Source: Styela clava (taxonomy: Eukaryota > Chordata > Ascidiacea > Stolidobranchia > Styelidae). From it: DNA of 64,000 nt. Below are positions 13,501-26,657 of the stretch, piece after piece. Positions within the stretch are counted from its first letter, which is position 1, and the number at the start of each line of letters is the position of its first letter. The stretch covers positions 19,807,703-19,871,702 of the forward strand of contig NC_135256.1 in NCBI RefSeq assembly GCF_964204865.1, given 5' to 3'. Made by a program: the position numbers and the translations under genes. The notes beneath the pieces were generated by a model. It made no database searches. It worked only from the letters and a program-made list of their open reading frames with translations, and was not told the origin of the DNA.

Positions 13501-16235
13501 TGAGTGAAAAACGAAACAAGATCAAATCACGACATCATTAAGTTATATTAGTCATATTAAGTCGTAGGACCCAACGATTTAAATTAAAGCAATGAGTTAT
13601 ATACGATAAAATGAGGAGTAAAAATATTTCAGGAAAAAACGTTAAATCTCAAACCTGCAATTCCCAGTCTGAGTTGACCAAACATTGGCGAATCTTCTAC
13701 CTTGGAGCAAGATGAATTCAAAATTAGAAATATTGTCAAAGATAATTCATATGAAGGAAGTGAATTGTTTTACTATAATAATCCTCATAAAAAAACACAG
13801 GGCAAATATAACTTACCAAATGAACGCAAAATATATTTTGATTTAAGAATATGTTAGTAAAGACATGAATTAATACAACATGCTTAAAATTTCAATTTAA
13901 TCGGTACTTACATACACGTCGTCTTCTGTACCGATATCTTCAAATAAACAAAAATAATATTTGTCAGGTTATGTTTAGTGAATGTATTGGTGTTACAATT
14001 AACTTGGCATGTGCAAAATAGTTTCAATATATTTTAAAATAAGCAAATTGAAAAGTATTTGAGTCTGAAAATCAAAAACGAATTTTTGAACATTTAATTT
14101 TTTTCTATCGGGAGATCATTCAAGTCTGCGTTGAATTTGTGTATATTTCAAGTTCATATACATGATCTTTCAAGATTATCCCCGAATAATGTTAATTAGT
14201 AACCACCATTGATATGTTTGACTTACTTTGTGTAGCGGCCGATAAGAAATCTTTGTAAAATTTAATACTTCTAATCAGAATCTCGAGTTTTCGTATTTCT
14301 TCTATCTGTAAAAATTAACAATACTAATTGGTATAGCAAATTATTACGGTTATGGAATTATAGAATATATATATATATATTATTCACGAATAGTCAATAA
14401 TAATTATAATTTCATTCTACTTTATAATAACTAAGTTAATTTGTGTTTAAAGTGGCTTTGATTTGGCTTCAGTCGGCAGTTTGTTACAATCTCACTTTAT
14501 AATTATAATACTAAATTTTGGTTGTACCGTTGGATTATTGAATTGAGCCCCAGGCCTCAGCATCACACTCACGACTGCTCAGGACATTTACTCTGCCTGA
14601 GAGACAGAAGTTTGAATCGCTGAGCGATAATAATAAGCGAGAATTTCTGTGATCCTCGTCATCACAATCTTACTCCACTATAACTAGGAATGTGTAGAAT
14701 TGAATTCACATTTTAACTATTTGACAAATCCAACATCCGTGCTGGTATTCAAGGGTGTTGGTGTTTATAACGAGAAAATCCAAAGCGCAAATTATCAAGA
14801 TGAATCAGATTTTGAAAGTCCACAGTAAACATTTTCATATCTCAACTTATTATAAAAGCTAATTCACCTACAAGCATTATGCTTAGAATCAGGTTTTTGT
14901 GCAAAAGTTCTACAAATTCTTCCTATCTCTATCTCACCCGAAAAAGAGGCCATCGTTCGCTATGCGTATTAGCAAATATATATTTTATTTTCCGTCTTCT
15001 CCGAGATAAATATGTTTTACATATATATCTTCATATTAGAAGAAGTATGCATACACGGGCAATCTGTAATATTAGAAAGAAGATATCTCACGTGTTTTGG
15101 CGTCATACTGCCATCTTTCTTCAATTGGGTCATTGCGTCATTTTTTTGGTCGATGTACTCACTGAAAAATATGAATAAATATATACACGTGAGTTTACCT
15201 CAATTAATGATATATATATTACAAAAAAAATGTATCAATATATATAGCATAATATTACTCGGTGCATAATAGAATTGATTTCCAGAGCTCCGTGGCTGTT
15301 TCTACTTTCGAGTCATTAGATGTGGTGCTTTTACTTCTTCCAGATTTTTTTCTGTGTGAAAAAAACAATATCACGTGAGCTCATGAGAACGGTTATATAT
15401 TCAAATAATATACCGGTGCTATTCGTTTATGTGGAGTCCTGATAAAAAACCTCGTTTGAACAATCGACTTTGGAAACCATTCGAAACCAATTTTTCCGCT
15501 GCGGCATATCAAAAAACTGCAACAACAACATAATTAGGACAAGCGCGGTAATCACTTGCGCGCAACACCCACAAATATTTAAATAAATATTTTCGTCACA
15601 CATTATTGTGATACACAGGGCCCTACAATTCAATAATCATGCCGCAATCGCAAACAATTGTAGAATAGATTAAAACAAACTAATGTTCGGGGGTTTGGTG
15701 TAAGATAAGTTTTGTTGTTGTAAATTAATTTATTAGTCAATCACAGATGCAATTCACTCACTTGTCTTTGTTTCCCGATGACCATTTCATTGATGATTTA
15801 GTTTTTATTTTCTTTGACTTAGTGTTTTTCTGTGGTTTTTCGTTTACTCCGTCAGCGATGAAGTCAACTTCACATCCAACTGCTGGAGTTTTTTCTAATG
15901 AAATAAATATGGGACATGATCATGCATGGTAATGGTTTGGCCATTGCAAAATCAATAAAAAAAACAGCATTTATATTGAACAGAGTTATGGTATGGATTT
16001 TCGTATAACTGATAAATTGTTATTTTCTCTTCGCAATAATTTCATTCCGTGCTCAACGCGAGAATAAGAAAATTGTTTTCATTTATGTAGGCTACCATAA
16101 AGATTACAATCGCCTTCAAAAATTGGAACAACTCTAAAGTAATTACGGCAAATAAACATTCAGTTACTCACCCTTTTCTTTATCTGACTTTTTGCTTTGC
16201 AACCCCTTTTGTGACGATTTATTCGAACTATCCAT
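7512..16235 (-). CDS. RIPOR/FAM65-like Rho-family-interacting cell polarization regulator
   Basis: Twenty-two coding exons join in phase to 815 aa: 16172-16235, 15762-15894, 15259-15351, 15092-15161, 14227-14305, 13912-13937, 13655-13700, 13311-13480, 13128-13214, 12980-13041, 12833-12904, 12534-12753, 11744-11896, 11622-11660, 11319-11425, 10974-11076, 10461-10584, 9668-9829, 9392-9541, 8865-9064, 8148-8325, 7512-7621. Residues ~155-300 match the RIPOR C2-like region: GQLRLGIAGM...LKNGDHCEALL parallels human FARLCPGDQYEIFM, and ISHVWIPFNFN parallels LEITWYPFDVED. A short helix (EEIRKLEILIRSIKFYKDF) parallels the RIPOR N-terminal RRLEFHI helix. Residues ~550-790 are armadillo/HEAT-like: LLELWRSCCD, HPDVV.K.LVRRI and the final SSCIALGFLGGKECI...AHALTSIGEEGKLALEHA match the RIPOR C terminus. 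RIPORs bind RhoA/RhoC and regulate polarity, migration and, for RIPOR2, hair-cell stereocilia. The protein is shorter than human RIPOR2 (~1,068 aa): most of the N-terminal coiled coil and the Ser-rich middle are missing. The start is the first in-frame ATG found; a further 5' exon is possible. Confidence 0.85.
10724..10836. mobile_element. 113-bp palindromic MITE with 8-bp target duplication (family P, copy 1)
   Basis: The ends are inverted repeats: GGCGCTCCGGAAGTATTCGT at the left, and the right end reads GGTGCTCCCGAAGTTTTCGT on the other strand. Pairing continues inward through CCAAGATG-CGCACAAC, so nearly the whole element is one hairpin. It is flanked by perfect direct repeats CATGATTT (10716-10723 and 10837-10844), the 8-bp target duplication typical of hAT insertions. 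It sits in an intron of the RIPOR-like gene. A second copy is at 42530-42639. Confidence 0.85.
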
Positions 16236-17792
16236 ATATTTAAGATTTAGCGCTAATATTATGCAAATCAAATTTAAATTGGTAAGTGCCGGGTCTGGTG
16301 ATTCGGTATTACTTCTTTGTTATTTGGTTTTTATATTACGTTGCAGGCTAACTATCTGCTTTGAATGTATATTATATACTCCCCTCCAAAAACTATACTC
16401 CAGAAACAAATTTTGGGTATAGGCTACGTCTTAAGCGTTTACATTCTATAATTTGTGGACACAAATGTGTCTGGGTCTTTAAGGGAAGAGATTAATGTTA
16501 TGGCTTTTCTACTCAAATGGGACTTTATCGAAAAAGCTTTTGCGAGAGGTACATTCCTTCCTTGTTCAGGTTGATCATTTCTTTGCATTTCCATACCTAT
16601 GGTCCTAAGTTAGTTTTTTGAGCAGAAGTACTGACACCAAATAATTAAATATATATGACATGTAGCCTAGTTCTTTCAAGCCCGTATATTATCATTTCAA
16701 CGCCAATATTCTGTCTACATTTAACCAAGCAGATGGCATTTTATAATCTAACTTCTAATATGATTTAGGGTATTTACTATTTAGAATATATTTTCTGCTG
16801 CCTAAAAATCTCAAACTAGACAAACAGCAGGAGCATGCTTGGTATTTAAATCAACGACTGGTATTACTATAGCAAAAATCTGTCTGTCAAAACATACCCC
16901 CAGGCAATTCTGCATCACGACAAAGTTCGTAAACTTTAATTGTCAGGGAGGTTTTTGAAAGCTCATCGATCGCCGCTATCAGTAAAATTGCGATTGATGT
17001 TATAACATGAAAACGTGTGTGTCCAATAATAGCCTACATAAAAATTTAGCCTATATATTTTTGATTTTCTCGGATTAGTTATTTTTGTAATGGTAGATTT
17101 ATGCCATTTTTGTTTTACTAAAAAAGAGCAATATATATGATTGATATAACGTGAAATATCAAATAATATCATACATTTATTTGGGTGTTTGTAATGTGAC
17201 CCCGTTTCGTAAACTTGGCAATGAATGAGATGCGTGAGCTCGTCCTTTTTTTTCTTCTAGTCAGCGCTCCGGAAGCTATGTGGATCACCCTGTAATGGTG
17301 GGTCTTGATCGTTAGTCGTTGGTCCTGATTGATTGGTTCTCTGACATATTATCATCTTCAACGGAATTCAAACATGCGTCTCGTGGTCGGGGTTTTCGGC
17401 GACCCGGAGAAAAATATCCCCAACCCTCAACCAATGTTCTAAGCGAATCTGTAACATCAGCTCCGAAACAACAAATAATGCTAGTATACAAATCATCGAT
17501 ATGGTCCATTTTTGACAAAAAGTCGGTGCACATAAGCGTGCTCAAATCAATCAATGTCAAATGTGTATGCGTGTGGTTTTAATGTTGCCTAAAAGTTTTC
17601 TACGCAGAATTTCTGGTTCTTCCGTGTGTATGGGTTTTTCTCTCTTCCACAACGAATACGTACCGTACTCGCAATATGACCTTTGACCGGTCTTATGGGG
17701 AAGTCCCTTGCACACGTTTTGTTGGGTGCTCGGAATCATTTTATGTCATTTTATGACGAATTTTATGTTACATACCGTAACGTTATAGAATC
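16236..17792. promoter_or_regulatory. Divergent upstream region between RIPOR-like and UTP15 genes
   Basis: The 1.56 kb between the two start codons must hold both promoters. No TATA box is obvious next to the UTP15 ATG. A more GC-rich stretch at ~17310-17480 keeps long open frames on both strands; the minus one (82 codons, 17312-17560) includes a basic patch RRKPRPRD and could be an extra 5' exon of the RIPOR-like gene, but nothing in it matches the family. A short piece at 17266-17290 (GCGCTCCGGAAGCTATGT) resembles one end of MITE family P. Confidence 0.4.
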
Positions 17793-20700
17793 ATGTCGCA
17801 AAAAGTTCTGAACACATCAAGCAGGTTTAAACGGTTGGATCCCGTGTCTAACGTTCATGAAAGGAAGCTTCTTACTGAAGACGGGTATTACTGGAAAGGA
17901 TTGCAGGTAAGTTAGACATAACTCAGTACAGCAGTAACTAAAACAGTAAAAACAGAACAACTAAATTGAATACTGAAATGTAATTAGTTTTTTATTTCAA
18001 ATTCGTCTGTTGCCAAAAAACGTTATGAATATTTTTTTGAACTAATTTTTTGATTTATAACTAGTTCTGTAGATCTTATTTTTTGCATTTAATTCCAGTT
18101 TCCTGTCACAGTAAAGGAATTTGGAGCAGTTACACACATTGACATTCAACCAACACATCCTCACAACATTGCTGTTTCGTCAGCAACTCGTGTGAGTATT
18201 ATATATTACAGTACAGCAGGGCATACAGATTCCAGGAATAGCTCCATATTAATAGACATCAATTATTACAGCCCCCTTCTTTACAAAACAGTCTGGCCTC
18301 CATATCGACTCGAAATGCCAACTGGTTCTGCGCAATAAACTAAAACAGTGAAAGGAAGTGCAATCTAAAAACGTCTCCATCAGTTTAATTGATCCAATCC
18401 AATTTACTGGAGGAAAAAAATTTTATCTTCGCATTCGAGAGTTTTTAGCAAAAGGATAGGATAGGATTTACATATTTATCCCGGGGGAGAGGAAAGCCGA
18501 TAAGACGGCTTATCCATATGGCGAACCACGGCCTCTCGTCCGGTTACCATTCCAAGTCGGGTATGGGATTAGTTATATTGTTTGTTTTGCGGAAGCATGG
18601 ACTTGGTGGTGGAGGAAGCCGTAACCGACCAGCGGTTACATGAACCACCCAACGACGGCGAGGAGTCCAGCAATGCTCTCGCACATAACCATCCCTGCAT
18701 GGGATTCGAACCTGCGAACCCACGCAGAGTAATTAGAGGTGCGGTGGCGAGCGTATTCCTAACGCTTAGCCCGTTGAGCCACACCGCCGCGCCTAAGAAA
18801 AGAACGCAATTTTGGTCATGTGACGACCGGCGCATGTCACGATCGATTTAAATTGTTTCCGCGACAAGTTTGACGCGATCCGATACATCTGCCTTCGTGC
18901 CAGACGCCCTCATTTCAGATACAAATGAAACAAAAATCATAATGCAATATTATTTTTGAAGACAATCAATCAATAACATTTTGACTGGAACCGTTCATAA
19001 TCTACAAAGAATAACATAGAAGTCAACAGATATTCATTGAATTTGAAATTAAATGAATATGGAAACTTCAATGGCCTAAACTGATAATATTTTCAAATAA
19101 AACTATTTTAAATTATTCCCAAAACCTAAATTACATAAAATTAAATATAATTAATTTCAAATAGATTTAAATGTGAGATTTGTTTTGGACATCTCTGCTA
19201 CATCCCAAGTAGCTTAATTGGGGGTTTGATTTACATGTGCATATTTCCTATTATAGATTCAAGTATATCATCATGAAACAAGTGAAAGAATCAAAACCTT
19301 CTCAAGGTTCCATAACACTGTATATGGTGCAAGTTATCGCAGGGATGGAAAATTAATAATTGCAGGAAACGAAGATTCTAATGCAAGATTATTTGATACA
19401 GAAGGACGTGTTCCTTTGAGAATTTTTAAAGGCCACACAAGGTTAGATAAAATTGAATATAAATTAAAGCTGCCAAAACTAAAATTGAGAAAGTATGACT
19501 ATAGTACGAATGAGTATATCACAGATTTAGCCACATTATCATATTTTTTGTGCTCAAAATCAAGCTGGTGTATTGCAATGATTAAATGTACATTTGTAAT
19601 GAAACTCTTCCTTGGTGCAGTTTGATTTTAATATTAAGTCAGCTTTTTTCCCAATGCATCATGCGTTGTTCTGTTATGAAATTTAAGTTTTAGTTATTCC
19701 TGTTGCAGTATGCTTCACTTTGGTCACCTTTATTTGTATTTAATCATTATTTCATTTTTGTTCTATGTGTTATAAATTGTAATTAGTGTATATTGTCATG
19801 CGATAATAGATTGCATTTGTCTCACTGCATTAGTTACTAGCTGTAAAAAGTATTAGACGGTGGTTCGATCAAGTTTGGCTATATTCAGCAACTATCTGAT
19901 TTTGTTATCTGTTCTTGTGTTTAGATTAAGATGTGCATTTAGTTACTTGAAGGCAGCCCTAATATTGGTAATTATAAATATACTGTTACAACATGTATAA
20001 CCTAAACTATAGTAAAAATCCAATGAGTTTGAAATTTTATGAACCTCTTCTTTAATCTATTTTACAGGCCAGTTCATGTTTCCAAATTTTGCAACAACCT
20101 TACTCATGTTTTTACTGGGGGTGACGACAAAACAGTAAGAGTGTGGGATGTTGCAACAGAAAAATCAATCAACAAATTCTCAGAACACGAGGTAGTTATT
20201 GGTATTTTTGCTCTATATTTCATGTACAAACATTGAAAGTTTTTGAAATCACATTTTCAATCAGTTTTTAATAGGTTTTAACCTTTTTTTCGCTCATCGT
20301 TAAAAAGTTTTTTTTGAAATTCTTTTTTATCCACGGTGTACTATAAGAGTGAAATGCTTTATGTGTCTCGTGCAGCAATTCATGGAAAGCGGCTAAAACA
20401 AGCTGTAGGTTTGTCACCCGTTTCAACAAAAAGATACGACATTTTTTGTGAGGTTGAGAGTCGCTCAGGACCATCGGAAATGAATGGTTGATAAAACTAG
20501 CATTGATACTAAATATATTTTCTTTTACTCAATTTTCTCATATTTTCTCATTAGGACTATATTCGTACCGGAGCCATTTGTAGATCGAGCGCAGATATTA
20601 TTGCAACAGGTATGTTTCAATATTTTTCAATTTTTCACTAGGAATATAGTAAAGCATCTATTGTTATAATTCATTTTTCCTAGATTAAAAGCTTGGCATG

Positions 20701-23700
20701 TTTATGCAATATTTAGTATACTGTATACATATAAAGAAAAAATATAGAAATCAATTATTATGGAAATGCTTATCAAGACCTATAAACAATTTTTAATGTT
20801 ACAAAAAGAAATTTACGAATTTGTTTTTAACCTAGGAACAGGGTGTCATCCTATCCTGAAACCTTGATTACAAATTAGTCTAATTTCAGGTTCTTATGAT
20901 CATCTTGTCAAATTATACGACACAAGAACAAATTCATCTATACTTTCTGTTGATCACGGTCTACCTGTCGAGAGTATTCTTATATATCCTTCTGGAAGTA
21001 TATTGCTTAGCGCAGGTTAGCATTTTTTGCGTAGAATATCATTAGATCACAGATTATATTCATTCTAAATGCATAGTCTTCAATATGCTTTGCAACCAGG
21101 GGAAGTTAAAAGTGCTTTCTAGACAATGGTTGAGTTTAACATATTATTTCCAACAGGACTTTGTAGGCATCTGAGATCGATGTGCGTAGCAGAGTCAATT
21201 TTTCTTTACATAAACAAGAGTCTGGGATATTTGCCGGTGAACGACGAGCACAGGGTTGGGGTTTAATTTTTTCATACTAGGGTCGGGGGGTTCAACTAGG
21301 AGCTCGAAGTTGGAAATGAAATCAAATTATTTGAGTTATACTCGAATAATGCCAAACTGTCTGTTTTTGAATGGTCAGATTCTGTTGGAACATTTCTCAG
21401 TCCTGTCCTGGTTAAGAATCATGATAATCAACATACAAAATCTATAATGCATATAGTATTGCAAAATATTTGATGAATCGATTCATTTCATCAGGTGGAA
21501 ACGTGATTAAAGTCTGGGATATTCTGCAAGGAGGGAAATTGTTGACAAGTTTTAGTCATCATCATAAATCTATAACATGCATGTCATTCAATCACAATTG
21601 TTCAAAAATATTATCAGGATCATTAGACAAGTGAGTCCAATATATTATAGTTTGAAGCGAACAAAATTTTTTAGATGTGTAAAAAATTACTACTTAGACA
21701 TTATATTCTGTATGTTGCTTGGGACTGTTACACGTGAACATTTTGGGGTCAAATGTCACACTTATTCATTTATTTTTTCACTCAATTTATTTATCCTCAT
21801 AGATCTGTTGATCATTTTGCTATTGTTGTTGGTAAAAAATTACCTTTCTCCACAACTAATGTACCAATTGATCTCAAATTTCCAGTACTTACCGTAATAA
21901 AAGATAAGAGAGATGGTTAGAGGGCTATTATTTTTATTTTTTTTTAAATTTTCTCAAGATTCCTATGGGACCCGATATTTCACCAAAGTTTTCGCTTTTA
22001 TATTATATTGCTTGTCCACTGATGTTTTCAGCAAACATAGGCGTTACCGTACCGGTACAGATGTGCCTATATGTTCAAGCATTACTCTGTTCTTATACAT
22101 AACCAACAATTTGGTACATTGTTGTTAACTTCTATAGTTTACAAATGATAGCATTTTCATGATTTAGCCACTGTGGTCATAAGCAGTGTTCCCTCTAAGG
22201 TGTGCGCGTGCACACAGCTTTCAGAGGCTGCGCACGTGCATAGATTTACTGCGCACAGACGTATTTCGATGTAATGTAACAATGTGCTCGTTTGGCAGGT
22301 TGAGAAAGTTTGTTGTTGGCCCACTTATAACCCGGTTGGAACGCCAAAATTTCTTCATTGGTTTTTGCACAAATATTAGTCATTTCCAAAAAAGTGCACA
22401 CACACCAAAATTTCTGCGCACACATACTACGAAAAATTAGAGGGAACATTGGTCATAAGCTATTTATGATGTAGATTTGATGTCTATATTATATATCTGT
22501 GAAGATATCTAGGGATATTCCAGTTTAAAGCAGAAAAAATGTTAATTAAAATTGTTCGAGACCTACTACATGCTTTTGCTGCTAGTTTTTTTATATTTAC
22601 CTTTTCATATTCTCTTCTGTGCAGGCATGTTAAAATATATGATGTTGGTTCATATAATGTTGTTCATAATGTTGATTATCCAGCTCCAATATTAAGCTTG
22701 GCTATATCAGTGAGTACATACCATCAAATTTTATTTTCGTTAAGAGTATCTAGTAGTGTGGCTTTCTTTCATCAGCAGAAAGTACGAAGTTTCGAGTATT
22801 GACCGTTGGTTCATCGACCTAAATGCTAATTCATGAACGTTGAAAACTAAAATGGATTCAAGTCATTATATTGCATAAAGTCGTGTATTACTATTGTTAC
22901 ATCGAAATCAAGGATTTATATATATAAAAAAAACTCTAGATGAAGCACACAATAGAAAAACATGACTTAGTTTCTACTGCATTTTGGTTCTTTGCAAAAC
23001 TCAACAAATCTAGCATGGCTCAATAATAATGGTTTGCCAGCCATGCAAATAGTTATTATGTGACTTTATTTTGATTCAAATATTTTATATGGAATAATCA
23101 GTGTAGATTATTATAATCAGTGTAAACTAACCAAATTGTAATAAATGAACAAATCTTGATATATAGGATAGGATAGGATTCACATATTTATCTCGGGGGA
23201 GAGGAAAGCCGATAAGACGGCTTATCCATATGGCGAGCCACTGCCTCTCGTCCGGTTACCATTTCAAGTCGGGACCAGCGGTTACATGAACCATCCAACA
23301 ACGGCGAGGAGTCCAGCAATCCTCTCGCACATAACCATCCCTGCATGGGATTCGAACCTGCGAACCCACGCAGAGTAATTAGAGGTGCGGTGGCGAGCGT
23401 ATTCCTAATGCTTAGCCCGTTGAGCCACACCGCCGCGCCTGGAATGAAATGTTGTATTTGTCATATGCAAAGTGTTCAAATAAAAGTGCAATTTTTAACC
23501 ATATTGTTACATATTTGATTCAAATGTTTGAAGAATATATATATATATATACATAAGAACCATTCACTTATTGCATAGAATGAAGATAAAACTTTAGCAG
23601 TTGGTATGGTCGATAAGATGCTGTCGATCAGGAAACGAAAAAGTGATAAAACTAAAGAAGTTGATGAATCAAAAATGTCTCTGAGACGGAAAAAACAAGA

Positions 23701-26348
23701 GAGTCTTTATTATATTCGGGGTAAGTCCACCAACGTTCAATGGCATATTGCACACATAAAACATTGAATTGATGAATAGTATTTGGGGACAATTTTGTCT
23801 AGTTTAGAACTGGGTTCATGCAACGAGCACAATTTTGTTTCTATTCTTTTGATTATGTGTAATGGCTGGTTTCTACCATTTGATATTAGTATTTTAAACC
23901 ATCAATAGTTTATTTTATCAAAATTTATAATCAAGGTATTTTCATTATATTAGGAAAAGACTATATGCCGAATGAAGATGATATTGTAATCTATCACAAG
24001 CAAAAAGAGCAATTACCAAAATATGACAAATTCTTTAGAAAATTTCAGCATAGCAAGGCCCTTGATGAAGCCTTACAAGTAAGTTATGTTTTACTATTAG
24101 GATCTCTAGCTTTTTACTCTAATATTACTATGGTTTCAATTTGTTTTGGAATATTCAACAAGCTGCCGTGGCGACTAGTTTTAACTAAATCAGTTTTCGC
24201 TATTGGGATCAATTTTGATTACAGAAACAAAAACTAGAACAAGTCAAAAACTATAAAACTGTTTTTTGATTTAAACGCGGGTTTTGGAAACTATCAAAGA
24301 GAACCCGAAATAGGTCAAATGATTACCACTGTGTTTGATTAAAAAATAGTCTGTGTGGCCGATTCAATTTCAATTAATAAGTCATCGTTTACTTAACTTA
24401 TAGTTAAAATGAATGTGATTATTCTCTGCCATAATTAGTCAAGTACTTGACTTGAGGTTAAGATAAATGTGATGGACCCCTGTCATAATTAGTCAAGTAA
24501 TTGTGAGTAATTACCATTCAACGCAATGTACATTTATGAAATATCTCATGACTTGTGGAAATGCTGATATTTTTTTACTCTTTTACGATTGAAGAAAACA
24601 ACTTGAATAGGAGTTATTTTTGGAGCCAATATCAATTAGTGGCAGTTTTTTGTTTACATATTCTGTTATATGTTGTCTCATATTTTTTTCTCAGCCTCGG
24701 GTGATGCCAGAAGTTACAGTCGCTGTTTTCAAAGAATTAATAAGAAGAGGATGCTTGAAATCTGCCATGGCTGGAAGAACCAATATTAAATTAACAAATT
24801 TATTGAAATTTCTAATAAGGTGATTTGAATTGTTATTTTTGAGACAAGTACTATCATTTGCACGTTTCTTTTAATATTATCCCGAAGTATTTCTAAAATT
24901 CGGTTTTGACTGTTTCTGCAGACAATACTATTATGCTACTATGTGAAATTATTCCAATGTCACTATATCTATATATATATATGTATATATAATATTGTAT
25001 TTCTATGCATTGGTAAGTATGTTGCGAAATTGAGGAATCACAAATGGTCTATCGTTCAATGGGTGATGCAAACAAAAAAGTACCGTACCCATAAATTTTT
25101 AGTAACTTCTATGCAAATGAAGAAAAACTTTTTAACTTTTGAAATTCTGTTTGTGTGTAATTGTACCGAAAAGCATCAGTATCAGTAATCCTTGTCACTT
25201 TGCACAAAGGTTGTGCTCTTCCTATAATATATTCTAAATTACCTGGGTTCTATTTTTTGAAGGGTCACCCTGTACAAACTGCTTCCTGCTTCTTCGACTC
25301 AACTGCGGTTGGATTGGTTAATTTTAGGAAGTGGCCAATTAAATCTAGATTACCTTATTTTACCGTTAGTACCCAGTTACAGAGACTAACTCTCCACTAA
25401 AAAATAAATTTATTTTTAGGAATGTTACTAAAATAAGTTTTACGTCCACACTTCTCGAAGTATCTGATGTATTAGTTGGTAAGTCATTTTTTATGATGAT
25501 TGTTGCTAATTACAGTTACTATCAAACTCCCATGAACTTTGTGGGCCTGAATTCAATCTGAAACTAGGAAACTAATGTTAGGCAATAGGTAGCTTGGAAT
25601 TACCGGATTATAAAATAACGTAGGTTAGTCATGTAGCTCCTTTTTCTCAAATTGTGTTATTGTTTGCTCCAGATGTACTCAAAATGGAGGAAGCTGTAAC
25701 TGACCTGTGAAATAGTTAGCGGCAATCGCCTGCTCATAATTTTTATTAAGAAAAATAGTTTGAAACAGTTTTAAGTCACTTATGCTCAGAAAAACAACTA
25801 CGGTATTAGTGAATTTCATTTAACTAAAATTCTCAGAAAATATAATTTTTTGCGGGATGAAATTATTTCTGGTGGGTGCACTGACATGACAGGAATGTGG
25901 GGTATTCTTGTGCTTCCAACTCTCAGCATAATGTGCTCAATTGCAATTTTGGATAAGTCTAGTCATATTCAATGTCTTCTATGTTATATTAAAAAGAATC
26001 TTCCCGTTTATCAAAGTTGAAATGGTACATGATTGGCAAAAGAATGTGCACATGTATGGTCACACCTAGAAAATCTGATTATTTTGATAAATTATGTTTT
26101 ATTTATTTATTTACATGATTTATGTTTTTCAAGATCTGTATTATCCTGAAATACAAGATCACCCACACTCGGTTAGAATGCTTTTCATCAAACTGCGAGA
26201 CATTGTAAAAAATGAAGCCGAACTACACAGACAAATGTTTTCTCTTGTTGGATGTTTGGATGCATTGCTGGCCACTCATGCAAGGACTGAAAATGACATT
26301 ACTAAACTTACAAACGCCTCAGATCCAATTGAGATTTCTGAAAAATAA
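17793..26348 (+). CDS. UTP15: UTP15, U3 snoRNP-associated WD40 protein (t-UTP subcomplex)
   Basis: Thirteen exons join in phase to 527 aa: 17793-17906, 18099-18191, 19257-19441, 20068-20191, 20555-20609, 20890-21015, 21495-21630, 22625-22709, 23579-23720, 23954-24078, 24695-24819, 25420-25478, 26134-26348 (TAA). Human UTP15 is 518 aa. Recognisable blocks in order: [34 protein letters not shown] repeats with [20 protein letters not shown], and [23 protein letters not shown]; then the UTP15 C-terminal domain with [51 protein letters not shown], and [10 protein letters not shown]. The protein is part of the nucleolar t-UTP/UTP-A complex of the SSU processome, needed for rDNA transcription and early 18S pre-rRNA processing. 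The start ATG is the first in frame and opens a typical short N terminus. Introns host a tRNA-derived SINE (two copies) and a hAT MITE. The assignment rests on near-continuous similarity to the recalled human protein. Confidence 0.97.
18453..18796 (-). mobile_element. tRNA-derived SINE, copy 1 (intron of UTP15)
   Basis: Read on the minus strand, the element starts GGCGCGGCGGTGTGGCTC and carries RNA polymerase III promoter boxes: an A box TGGCTCAACGGG (18770-18781) and a perfect B box GGTTCGAATCC (18702-18712). A body unrelated to tRNA follows, and the 3' end is a short run of ATCCT repeats (seen as AGGATAGGATAGGAT at 18453-18467). The 3' simple-repeat tail and pol III boxes are the standard layout of a tRNA-derived SINE. 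Minus-strand open frames in this region are repeat-derived and are not genes. Confidence 0.85.
22184..22451. mobile_element. 268-bp hAT-type MITE with perfect 8-bp target duplication
   Basis: Terminal inverted repeats are CAGTGTTCCCTCTAA at the left and TTAGAGGGAACATTG at the right. Perfect direct repeats GTCATAAG flank it (22176-22183 and 22452-22459). The termini look like those of many animal hAT/Charlie-type non-autonomous elements. It lies in the UTP15 intron between exons 7 and 8. The internal sequence is GTGCAC/GCGCAC-rich, and the open frames in it have no transposase motif. Confidence 0.92.
23163..23440 (-). mobile_element. tRNA-derived SINE, copy 2 (intron of UTP15)
   Basis: This is the same family and orientation as the copy at 18453-18796: A box 23416-23427, perfect B box GGTTCGAATCC at 23348-23358, and an AGGAT-repeat end at 23163-23178. 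The two copies are nearly identical over most of their length. Copy 2 lacks a ~65-bp segment present in copy 1 (about 18561-18625), so the family has a length variant in its body. Confidence 0.85.
25680..25735 (-). repeat. Degenerate SINE body fragment
   Basis: The sequence GGAGGAAGCTGTAACTGACC resembles GGAGGAAGCCGTAACCGACC in the body of SINE copy 1. No pol III boxes are retained. It sits in the last intron of UTP15. Confidence 0.4.
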
Positions 26349-26657
26349 AAATCTTTTTTAAAGTGTACTACTGCTTCAGGAGGTTATTGAGAATCGTTGA
26401 GAATGAATTCAGCATTCCATAATATTCCAGCATTGCATGTAGAATTGTAGATAGTCCGAACAAATTGAAAAACTATGACTTGTTGGCAACAACTGGCTGT
26501 AATAAGAATTCAAAGTTTTTTGGAAAGCTGACAAAACAACTTCATCCTGTGGTGAGACGTAGCCTTCCGCCCATTCAAGTATGAGAATAGCTGCCCAGTT
26601 ACTTGTGACAGTAAGGCGGACTTCCAATAGCTGTTTCATGTTTTTTACGGGTTAAAC

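Noticed and set aside
17312-17560. Minus-strand frame as exon 1 of the RIPOR-like gene
   Set aside because: Its sequence shows no similarity to RIPOR N termini, and I could not establish a convincing donor in phase; left as a possibility only.
18569-18851. Overlapping 88-89-codon open frames on both strands
   Set aside because: They lie wholly within the tRNA-derived SINE; the similar frame at 23188-23430 is in the second copy, so these are repeat shadows.
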